This document shows, in pieces, positions 54,601 to 64,000 of a stretch of 64,000 nucleotides of DNA. The notes beneath the pieces are model-generated. The model ran no database searches. It was given only the letters and a program-made list of their open reading frames with translations, and was not told the origin of the DNA. The stretch covers positions 26,769,311-26,833,310 of the forward strand of contig JAMXIF010001193.1 in assembly GCA_028583685.1 (NCBI GenBank). The letters run 5' to 3'. Each line of letters starts with the position of its first letter. The first letter of the stretch is position 1. Both the position numbers and the translations under genes were made by a program. The stretch is from Petaurus breviceps papuanus. Taxonomy: Eukaryota > Chordata > Mammalia > Diprotodontia > Petauridae.

Positions 54601-56515
54601 AAATTGGTGAAATATTTCAAAAAATTGATTTAAAAACTAGTAAACAGTGGGGTTTTTCATTCTGTAGATTTAGTAATGTCCATGACATTAATGTCAATTA
54701 TTAATAATTATTTATCATTAAGATTTATTAATAATTAAATATTATTTTAAAAGATGTGGCCAACTATTGAATATAATTAGCAAAAGTCTATCTATTTTCT
54801 TTTGATGTCTATCATGTATACCCTTTATAAATTTATTAAATTATTCCCATAAAATTTTTGTAGAGATGGAAAAACCGTCATTTGAGTCACTAGTTTTAAT
54901 ATTCTCTCAATCACTTTTTTGGAGTAAATACCAATTGATTTTTTTCTCCTCTTCAACCATCTTATCTTCTTTTAATTATCTTGAAAATTAGTATCTTGAT
55001 ACCTTCCAATTTTTTCACCCCCATTTGGTACAGATCTCCTCTGTCTATATTTGATCTTATCTAGCTGTCTTCATCTTAGTTCCATTTCCACTGCTAATGT
55101 TACAGATTTGGGACTTAGGTGCTGGAGGCCAAATATTGTTGCTCCAATGGTCATTAATGAAGAAACTAGTTTGTTACAGAATATAATAGATTTTAGGTAG
55201 GTAGTAGTATATATGTGTGGGCCTCTACGAGTTATCAGTACCACGGACAGGGGTTGCTGTCAATCAACCCAGCACCTTGCCCCAAACAGCTGTCACAATC
55301 ACTTCCTACTTCTCCAGGAGTAATACTTATTCAATTAACATCTTATGCCCCTATCCAACTAGTCATTCCTCTGTTATTTCCCAATGTGTCACGTCAATCA
55401 AAACCTTAGTACACAGGTACTTAGTACACCTTTGTAAGCAGTTTAATTGGACTAGATAAGAGATCATCAAAATGCAAACAACTGATATATATATGCAGAT
55501 GTTGGAAAGATCTCAATCCCTCCCCCACGGCGAGGTCTCACTTTCATTGGCTCCTACTGTAGGATAAAAAGCAAAACAAAACAGAAAGCTTGTATATATA
55601 CTTAATGTAAAACTCTCAAACCATCAGCACAAGGAAGAGTGCTGTCAAAGAAAGTAAGCACCTGATGGGTGCTAGACTTCTTTCTCAGGCTCAGATGTCT
55701 ACATAAATTTTGACGGCTACTTGCTCATCATGAACACATCACAGGGAGATGACCAAATCTACCATTTAATTTTCTCGTTACCATTGAGTGTATGATGAAA
55801 CCAACACCATCAACTTTTTTGCTTCTTTACAAAGGACCTGTGCTAGTCATCCTACTATCTTACTGCAATCTTAATGTATTCTGTTTTGATTTATAATGAG
55901 ACTCTCCACATAAATGTGGCTTAATTCCTTTATTGACACATTGGCATATGTCACACTTAAAATATCCATAGCTGCATTAATGTTTGTAAGAGGTCTAAAA
56001 ACAGTGATATATACTGCCATCTGTTTTCTTTTCTATCACTTCACCTTGGTCACAATGAAAGCATATAGTAGGGGGAAGGGACACAGAAGAAATTCTGAAT
56101 TTTTAGAAATTTAATGGGTCCTTTTGACCAAAGTATTCATCACCAAGTGACCAATATGCTGGTGCTGATGCTCTCTTTGCTTAGCTAGTCTGTTCCTTGG
56201 ATGTATGACTGCCCATTGCCAGAACAAATCTAAGCCCTTTCAATTTGATATGAACTGGGAGAATATGTGCTTTCCTGGAATAATCTTTGAGAACCCAGGC
56301 TAACTTCCATAACAGAAGTTAACAGCAGGACCGTGAAGAGTTCTGTAAGGGATATTTGAGGCAAATTTGAAGGGTGAAAAATGTGCAGGGAGGTACACCA
56401 AAAAGTGACAATGAAGGATAATAGAGAGCTGAAGTGCTGCCCTGATACCCCTGAGAGATTAAAAATTGGAGGAAGGTCTCTATCATTTTGTGTAGATTTT
56501 CTAGGGAGGATTTAT
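54601..56515. other. No gene or named repeat recognised
   Basis: AT-rich to 55080, then mixed DNA. A 37-codon frame at about 55689-55800 reads GSDVYINFDGYLLIMNTSQGDDQIY after a pyrimidine-AG, but without supporting structure. The remaining stretch has nothing that I can name. Confidence 0.3.
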
Positions 56516-56612
56516 TAATCAATCAATCAATCAACAAGCATTATTAAGCATCTACTGTGTGAGATCTCATGCTAAGTGTGTGAATTATAGATAGAAAGAC
56601 TAGAAAAAAATG
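56516..56612 (-). repeat. L2-type LINE tail with (AATC)n
   Basis: 'aatcaatcaatcaatcaacaagcattattaagcatctactgtgtgagatctcatgctaag' is a reversed LINE 3' end with its short tandem tail. Confidence 0.75.
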
Positions 56613-58479
56613 CTTGCCATGTGGAACGTGAACTTGACTTAATTAGATACATTACAGAAGACCCTGGCTAATATGAATCTCTTTTTGTCTTTTCTTTCTT
56701 CTAATATCAACTTTGTGAACGCTGAAAGGTCCTAAAAGAACTATTGAGTGCTGGCAAGAAGAGCAGAATCTGCAAGAGTGTTTGAGATTTGTATCAGCAT
56801 TAGCAGTATTGAGTTTTTGGCAATAAAAGTATCAGCATGGAGGAGGGGGTCGGGGGCAGGGCACCAGAAGGAAGACTCTACTTTGTCTTTGGTTGGTCTG
56901 GGCTCAGTGGAGGTGAAATGTGAGCTGGATAATCAGTCACCTTGCAAAACAAAACAAAAACAAACACACAAAAACCCCCCAAACCCAATCCTGTTTGTGT
57001 CCCAATAACACCTGATTATTAGCCTCACAACCTATTGTAGTAACAGTGATACATTACTGGATTCTGTTCTAATAATTCTGCTATTTTCATTACCAATATA
57101 AGGGGAATAAGTATGTCCACATAGTTTTTGTGTGGCTACATAGTTCTGTCTAAATGTGGTTCACAGGAAGGTGGAAAAAGATAATCTCTAGAGTGTCTTC
57201 TGTCTGCCCTTTTCCAAGGGAGACTGTAATTCCTGCTAGGAAGGGAACAGGAGACTGGGGCCATAAGGCTGGCTACTCTGCTCTATTCAGAGAGGGAGGA
57301 GATACTAGGCTAGAATCATATCTATCTGTCCCCTAAATATTGTTAGTCTAGGTGAAATAATTGTAAGGTTCAAGCCACTCTCCTGATCTTTTAGCAGAGA
57401 TAGAATGTTCTAAGTTACATATCCAAAGGCTTTACTCCCTTCTCACCAAATGCCAGTTTCTAAAAGACCATCATAGAGTAAATAACAAATACACCCTTTT
57501 ATCCAAGCCAATAGCAACCAGAAATCAAGGAAGTTTTACAGATTTAGATTATATCAGGCAAGAAAGACAGGCAGACAGAGCGAGACAGACAGATAGAGAC
57601 AGAAGCAGATAGAGACTTCAATTTCACACAAGGTGAAAATCTCCAGTCTCTAGCATAGAAAGCTGAAGACAGGGAAATAGGTGCCCAAGGTGCTAGTTCC
57701 TCTACAAGTCAGCTTCTTCCCACAGTCTTTCTAACCCTCTAGGCACCTCTTCTTGAAGTGCTTGTATCTTCTCTTAAAGGTGGAAACCAGAAACTTTTGG
57801 ATCTCTTCTCTCAAAAGTTATTAACAGCTTTCACACTGGCTCATGAACAGAGCACTGAGTGATCACTATCCACTAACAGTCTCATGCACCTGGGCTTGAG
57901 CCCCAGGTTTCATTCGGCATTTCCTTTTCTGTGTGGGAATAAACTATCTATTCTATACTTGATTCATGTTTATACATTGGGCATATTTATTTTTTTACTT
58001 TCCTTCTTTGTTGAGGAGAACCTTTAGACTTCAAGCCCATAATGATTTCTATAATTAGCAATTCCATAAGTAGCAACTTTTCTGCATATCTACGGTAGGG
58101 ATGAGGAGACAATGGAGGTGGAGAACTGAGGAAATCACTTCTCCTTGAGGAGTCAGGCAACCAAAGAGCAATGAACCCAGGGCACATGGTGATAGATGGT
58201 AAAGGACAGGTATCAGCACAGGTTACCAGCCTCTATGGCCTCAGCTGAGAGGTTCCTAGCTGACCTTTATGCTAGACTAGGTTTCTGTAAAGGGAGTTTT
58301 CCTTATCTGGCTATCAGAATTCCTCTAGAAGAAAATGACATGGAGATAACAGAGTTGTCCCAATCTCTTTCTCTTTCAAAATAGCCTGACTGAGTTGTTT
58401 CCCATAAAAGTCCAATTTGAAAATAATCTGGATAGTGGCATGCTTGTTTCAAATAAATGGAGGGGAAAAAGTACATTTT
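56613..58479. other. No gene recognised; GACA/GATA simple repeat at 57555-57616
   Basis: A (CAGA)n-like run sits at 57555-57616. 'gtgtgggaataaactatctattctatac' at 57931-57958 gives an AATAAA in an LTR-like context, but no paired end or target duplication was found. The rest is unrecognised. Confidence 0.35.
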
Positions 58480-58800
58480 CATAGAACTTTAGAAATGTAA
58501 GGAATTTTAGAAATCATTTAGTCTCACATTCCCACCCCATAATATGAAAGCCCAGAATGGGGATGTGACTTGACCCAGGTTACACTACTAGATAGTGACA
58601 GAGCTAGCTAGGATTTCAATTCAGATCTCCTGACTCCTACACCAGTGCCCTCAACCCACTTGGGTTCTAGTCCCTCCACTATCTTTCTAATCTTGATGCA
58701 ATCCTTTCTCTTCTTTGGGCCTCAGCATCCTCATTTATAAAATTGGGTGGTATTATCTCTAGTGTCCTTTCAAGTTCTAATTCTATGATTCCATTTTCCT
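58480..58800. repeat. Core-SINEs, 58480-58665 (-) and 58666-58798 (+)
   Basis: Reversed part: 'actttagaaatgtaaggaattttagaaatcatttagtctcacattccc' to 'agatctcctgactcctacaccagtgccctcaacccac'. Forward part: 'gcaatcctttctcttctttgggcctcagcatcctcatttataaaattgg' to 'tgtcctttcaagttctaattctatgatt'. The two halves may form an inverted pair. Confidence 0.75.
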
Positions 58801-59729
58801 ATCCATTATGTCATACGGAAGTGAGAATAAGTGGAACACTCCTTGAAAAGAAATAAATTCAAGGCATTGTAATGCCTCTCACCTAAGTATAAGGAACCAT
58901 CCACAATAAAACAGTAAGAAATTATTTCTAAATAAAATGAGTGTCAGCAGTCCACGAGACCAGTTCTCACTGGTAAATGTATAACAATCTGTCCTCACTG
59001 ATGTCAGTGGGAGGTGTCCAGATCTGCAGGGTGAAGTTGGTCCTCCATCTTACATCACCATATGTACCTACTTCCTTTGTCTTCTTAGACAATGTCAATT
59101 TCAAATCTAAAGTTCAGCATCTTTTCAAGCTGATTAAATAGCACAGTATTTGCTTTACAGAAGAGTTGAACCAAAGGGTAGATGACAGTACATTAGTTTT
59201 TATAAGGGGTTTTGTTTAATGAGAGGGAAGGACTGCGAATTCACCTTTGTCGAGTGGTATGAAAATGTTGTCTTAGCAGAAAGCTATGTTATTTGGTGTC
59301 TCAGAAATGTCAGCCATGAATGGCACATTATAGAATGGTTTTATTACCCAGGCCAATTAAAAGCAGTGCTATACAGCACATGGTGCCCTTCAGGAAAAGT
59401 TTCCACTTGCCCCTGAAACTCTGCTGTGAACATAATGGTTGAGAGACTTCTGTGTAAATTGTCAGGATTATATTCTATCTTTCATATTCAGAAGGAAAGT
59501 AACATAGATAGGACCATCCATTCACTCAAAAATCAATAAACATATGTTAAACACCTACTAAGTGCAGAATACTTTCAGGAACTAAAGGAGGTGTGGGGGG
59601 CGTGGGTACAAAGTTTAGCTGTTGTCAACTTAGCTTACTGAGTAGTAGAGGGAAAAAAGACACCCACACATATAACTCTGATACATAGAGTTACACAATA
59701 TCGTCCAAACATTACAGTATAAATAGAAT
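58801..59729. other. Mostly unrecognised; LINE tail scrap near 59525-59585
   Basis: 'aatcaataaacatatgttaaacacctactaagtgcagaatact' resembles a reversed L2-type tail. The open frame 59219-59416 has no domain that I recognise. Confidence 0.35.
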
Positions 59730-59937
59730 CATTTAAATAGATTTAGAGCTGGAAGAAGCTTTAGAGATTATCTAGCCAATCACCTTCATTTTACGAATGA
59801 GGAAACTGAGGCATAGAGAAGCTAATGTGACTTGCTTAAGGTCACGGAAATAGTGAGTGAGAGGGCTGGGATTAGAAGACAGGACCTCTGATTCTAAAGC
59901 CATCATTCTTTCCAACAGATTACAATGCATACAACCA
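59730..59937 (-). repeat. Core-SINE (MIR/THER type)
   Basis: 'tagatttagagctggaagaagctttagagattatctagccaatcaccttcattttacgaatgaggaaactgaggcatagagaagc' to 'gattctaaagccatcattctttccaacagatt'. Confidence 0.92.
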
Positions 59938-61018
59938 TATCACAGATGTGTGAAAGTGTTGTTGGGTTAATGGGGAAGATCTTGTTTTTCTAAAAATGTT
60001 GTAACTGGAGGCTGTGATCCTATAAAAAATTGAAAGAAGTCATCTATATAACCAATAATGGCATATAAAAATAGAACTATAGCCCTCTGTGATAATTTAA
60101 GTTAGTTAAATCATGCTCCAAGTTGTATAAAATGGGCAAAAATACAAAGTATTTATGGACTAGAGGAAGACACTCCCCTGGTATTTACAATACTTCAATA
60201 TTATCATACATAATTAGTTTCATTTGAATGCTTGCTTCTTTTCTTTATTGATTCAGTCAATAATCTTTGTGAGTTTTGAAAGGTCAGAAGAGTCAACATC
60301 TCAGTGTCCCAGAGCCTGGTTTTTACAATCAGCTCAGCATTGGTGAGCTGGTGAAGAGCAAAGGATGACCTTTAGGACCCAGTCCAGCAGTGGTTGAGAC
60401 AAGGATTCACCCCCCATCTGGCAGTTGTGCTAATCTAGATGTAAAATTGGCAGTACCAATGCTATGTAGGAAATGAGCTAAATTTGAGCCCATTCTCTCC
60501 AGGCCTAGAGTGGGATATAAAAAAACCTGACCCTGAGGTGTTAGGAGGAAATGTCTAAACTTTTGCTCTTACTCTACTTCAGAGTAACTGTGCTGTGGAA
60601 CTAGTGAGTCACTCACTGGCATCCACCAATGAGGAATGGGGTGAGGTGGGGGAACACACAACTTGTTCAAGACAATGGCATTGGAGAAGAGAAACTTCTT
60701 GCCCATCAGTGTACTCCTAAAACCCTAAGTGGCAGATACAGACTGTCTTTCTCTGAAAGAATGAACCAGAAGTTCTTGCTACAAGTGTAATTTCAACTTA
60801 GTAGACAGCTCCATGAGTTATTGTGGCCAACAACAGCAACAACAAATGCTGCCAACCTTCTGGTAAAGATATATAGTGTGCAGTTAGCAATTAGATACAC
60901 ACACACATATATACACACATAATATGATGAGATAATAGATTAGAGCTCTAAGGGACCTTAGTTCCATACCTCTCATTTTACAGATCAGGGAATCAAGACC
61001 TAAAAAAAAGTAAGTTCC
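59938..61018 (-). other. Mostly unrecognised; core-SINE scrap at 60940-61015
   Basis: 'gattagagctctaagggaccttagttccatacctctcattttacagatcagggaatcaagacc' is a reversed MIR-type body. The other 1 kb has no supported feature; a short (CA)(TA) run is at 60897-60925. Confidence 0.45.
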
Positions 61019-61019
61019 A

Positions 61020-61292
61020 ATCTCACAAGTATTTATTTATTAAGTACCTGCTATGTACAAAGTACTTTGCTTGGCCTAGAGGACACAGAGGCTAAACAGA
61101 GAGTCATCCCTGCCCTCAAGAAGCTCATGTTCCATTTGAGGATGTTAGGGTGGGATACAACTGGTAACTAAATAAAAACACACATGACAATCTGAAGAGG
61201 AAGATAGCACTAATAACTAAGGGGATTTGGAAAGGTTTCCTCTAGGAGGTGATACATGAGCTAACTTGAAAGGAAGATAAAATCTGGCAAAG
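61020..61292 (-). repeat. L2/L3-type LINE 3' fragment
   Basis: 'aagtatttatttattaagtacctgctatgtacaaagtactttgc...ccctgccctcaagaagctcatgttcc' with the same downstream layout as 26155-26680. Confidence 0.75.
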
Positions 61293-61724
61293 ATGATAAA
61301 ATAGTACTTTTAAGCTAAACCCCAACTTTCAGTACTCCCAAAGCAAACTGGGATCATGTGGACCCAGGTCTATCCTGGGTCCCTGATCTCATTGGAAGGT
61401 GAGGGTCAATCTCTGGTTCTACATCAACCCTGTAGTAAAACTCTAAGGAGATCTCTAAAACAAAGATTAGGTATAATTCATATCTAGGATTTCCCCAAAA
61501 ATCAGGCAATAGTATCCCCTACCATAAAGGTACTCAATGTAAAATATGGTTATCAGACATAGGATTGCTGCTTATTTCCTGAACCCCAGAAAACCACATA
61601 AGATATTCAAAGGACTCAAAAACATGCAAGAAAAAGTGCAGAAAATATAAAATACTGAAAGAGTCCATTATATTTGTAGCAAGTATTTCTGGTTCACTCT
61701 TCCAGAGCAAGGCAGACTATATTC

Positions 61725-61920
61725 ATCTCTTGGGGTTCTAGGAGTACCTTGAAGAATGTGGAGGTTTCTCTAATGCAATTAGCTGAAGTCCTACCAATTT
61801 TGTGCCCCCACCCCTGTATCCCTCACTTCCACCTCACTATTAGGTGCTAGTGAGTAACTCATCAGTCCCATGGGATATTTACTTTGAAGATGGTACCAGA
61901 ACAGAAATACAAACATTTCC
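61725..61920 (+). repeat. Unnamed dispersed repeat, copy B
   Basis: Shares 'cttggggttctaggagta' and 'gggatatttactttgaagat' / 'agaacagaaatacaaacat' with 29580-29760 in the same order. Possibly part of a larger LTR-like unit that includes the tandem duplication at 61990-62362. Confidence 0.4.
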
Positions 61921-61989
61921 CCACAATACCTCAGGGGCACTTTCCCCCATATCTCACCTCAGTCTCTGGAAAGAATGATCTCAAACCTA

Positions 61990-62362
61990 GCTCAGTTTTA
62001 CATAGTTGTCTGGACTTCACCATACCTCAGGAGCCTCTTCATCCTGGAAGATCATTTAAATCCTGGAATTCACATCTCAGATATATTCCCTGTCCCTGGG
62101 GTCCCTCCCTCTGATCAGAGTACTTCTCTCAGAATTTCCATTTAAAGAGGACAACCAGGCCAGACATTTATTAATTTCCTACTAAGTTCTACACTCCTCT
62201 GGATTTCTATATCATCATGCCCCAGGAACCTGGAAGATCACTTCAGCCCTAGAACTCATACCTCCTCAGTGCTTTCTGCCCCTGGGGCTCTGCGCCCCCC
62301 CCCCCCATAACTTCCATTGAAGGAGCGCACAAAGGCCAGTCATTCCTTCATTTCATAGAAAT
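61990..62362 (+). repeat. Imperfect tandem duplication, two copies of about 185-190 bp
   Basis: Copy 1 (61990-62180) and copy 2 (62181-62362) share in order tctgga(c/t)ttc, 'cctggaagatca(t/c)tt', 'cc(t/c)(t/a)g(g/a)a(a/c)t(t/c)ca', 'gcccctgggg', 'cttccatt(t/g)aa(a/g)gag', 'aggccag(a/t)cat'. A C12 run (about 62296-62307) is present only in copy 2. Family unknown. Confidence 0.7.
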
Positions 62363-64000
62363 ATCCTGGATGGGACCGTTGAAAAAATATTTCCCATTCA
62401 CCTAGGGCCTGTATAGTTAAGAAACTTGAAACAATTATCATGGAGAGTTGGCAAGACCCAAATTTGCTGTCTATCCAGAGCACGACTTTCTTTTGTCCTT
62501 CAGGTACAAGGTGATTCTGGTGGTAGTCTTCTTTTCTTCTAATAATCTTACTGTTAAGGAAACCTCTTCAGTAATTCTTAAAGGCTAATACAAGGTAACT
62601 CTCAAAGCTGGCAATATCCATTTTTTGAGATTGTTAATTACTGAGCTCTGTGCTCTGCTCTATGCTTCTACCTGTGAAAGGTAGAAGGAACTAGGCTTCA
62701 ACATTCAGTTATCTGGGCAAACACATATCTCCTGATACCATGGACTTCTGCTGTGAGTTGACATTGCCACTGGAGAAGAAGGGAAGATCAGCTTCCGTAT
62801 TCCCCAACCCAAGAAATTTCCCCCTCCTTGCTGCACTTTGTGTAAGGAAAAGAAAGCATGTGAAAATAGTCTCAAAGTAGAGGGTCAGAGCCATTTCTTC
62901 TCCTTCACTCTTACCCACAGAAAGGAATTTTCCTCCAACAAAAGAATGGCTCTCATGACTCTCAACTGACAACCATAAGGATCTGATGCAATTATTGGTG
63001 ATCAATCCAAAGTTCATTGTTCACCAGTAATGTATATGTCCCCCAGTAGAGTGTCATGGTGCATATCTAGCTCCACTGCAGATAGATGCTCCTTTCTATG
63101 AAAGGTTCATGCCCTATGATTTAATCAAGTAGTTTGGGAGAATTAATCAAAGCAAACAAAGGGACCTCTTGATTAACTCTGCCCTGTGTGATCTCTTCTG
63201 TTCCAGCAAATCAAAAAGGTGTTTGAGGGCACATTTGTAAATATCCTTAATCCTGTATAGTTATCTGAGAACCTAACAAGACTCAAGTCCTGACCTGTCA
63301 AGGGCCTCCTTCCATACCTTTCACTAAAGAATCTCAACCGTCTCTGTGGCACAGTTGTCAGACATTCCTTAATTAAACATTATTTTATGAAGGCCTAGAC
63401 TCAATCTGGCTATTGGACCTAGATATTACACTTACCCCCAAATATAAAGTTTGCAAATTCTGCAAGCAGTAGTTTGCAAGGTTATTAAAGGAAAAAACCT
63501 AATTAGTTTAGAAAAAAATGAAAATAAAACAAATAAGTAACAAGGACAGAAAATAATAAAGAATATGAAAGGTGGGAATGAGTTTTCCCATGTAGAGAGA
63601 AAGTTTGCTCACTGACATGTCCTGAAAGAACATGGGTTTCTCCCAATTGAGATTGATTGTGATATGGTGTTTTGACTGGAAAGTCACCCTCTTAATCTCA
63701 GGTGAGAAACCAATCTGTATTGGGTAAGAATTTCTCCAATAAGCCCCTTCAGAACATAAGGGGACATGCAATTTTTTTTCCAAAGGATCCTTGTAAATGC
63801 ACAGGACAATTCAGATAGAAGTTTGGACTCTCTCCCTTGCCCCTATGTTTGCCCTCTAGTTAACAAGCAGATTGGTTAAAAAACAACAACAAATTGAACA
63901 CTCAGATAAGCCTAAAAAAATGTGTGGGGGTTCCCAAAATTAGATTGATTAGAAATCAATTCTTTAGATGAAAGATAAGTCCCTAAGACATACCTTATAG
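62363..64000. other. No gene or named repeat recognised
   Basis: Mixed and AT-rich DNA up to the window edge. Frames on the minus strand at 62709-63017 (102 codons) and 63508-63783 (91 codons) are open but show no domain, and neither has exon-like boundaries that I can defend. Diverged LTR-type sequence cannot be excluded. Confidence 0.3.

Noticed and set aside
55689-55800. Possible exon: pyrimidine-AG then 37 open codons with GSDVYINFDGYLLIMNTSQGDDQIY
   Set aside because: No matching donor, no second exon, and I could not tie the peptide to a family with confidence; a chance frame is more likely.
57931-57990. LTR-type polyadenylation region
   Set aside because: AATAAA alone is weak evidence; no partner end found.

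Overview
The window looks like about 64 kb of intergenic or deep intronic DNA from a marsupial. I infer this from the repeats. There are many copies of a tRNA-derived SINE with the head GGGGCAGCTAGGTGGC and the line 'gagtcaggaggacctgagttcaaat' (WSINE1-like), MAR1-type and RTE-tailed SINEs, many old MIR/THER1 core-SINEs, L2/L3 (CR1-clade) LINE tails, young and old L1, and at least one ORF1-only 'half-L1' (HAL1). The abundance of the WSINE1-like family would fit an Australasian marsupial, but I cannot fix the species. I see no convincing host gene, no rRNA or tRNA gene, no CRISPR and no bacterial or viral operon. Almost every open frame longer than 60 codons is a LINE fragment or a frame that happens to be open inside a repeat.

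Layout. 1-5245: a plus-strand L1 ORF2 and 3' end, split by a minus-strand HAL1 (601-3320) and by an LTR-like fragment (about 3997-4440). 5246-7000: little recognisable apart from one MIR-like SINE. 7000-15895: an old minus-strand L1 that carries an L2-like insert, a solo LTR with a clear 5-bp target duplication (9733-10341), a WSINE1-like copy, and a younger plus-strand L1 (13270-15461) that itself holds an LTR-like element (13637-15015). 16455-20130: another old plus-strand L1 with two SINEs, each with a clear target duplication. 20131-23670: LTR-type fossils, including a solo LTR at 21961-22913. 23670-49440: mostly ancient core-SINEs and L2/L3 fragments, plus a HAL1 or L1 5' fragment (31504-32450), an RTE-like LINE 3' end (34030-34995), an old local duplication (38127-38560 and 39872-40341), a minus-strand L1/HAL1 5' half (40342-41555) and a long CR1-clade fragment (48380-49440). 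50330-54600: L1 fragments with SINE insertions and a well-defined 427-bp TA-flanked DNA transposon, probably a MITE (52600-53026). 54600-64000: largely unrecognised sequence with a few core-SINEs and an imperfect 190-bp tandem duplication near 62 kb.

There is no gene network to describe. The main biology is the order of nested retroelement insertions. The most useful leads are the ORF1-only HAL1 and its relation to a long spacer in the old L1, the TA-flanked transposon with repeated subterminal motifs, and several LTR or dispersed families that share blocks. All family names come from pattern memory, not from a database search.
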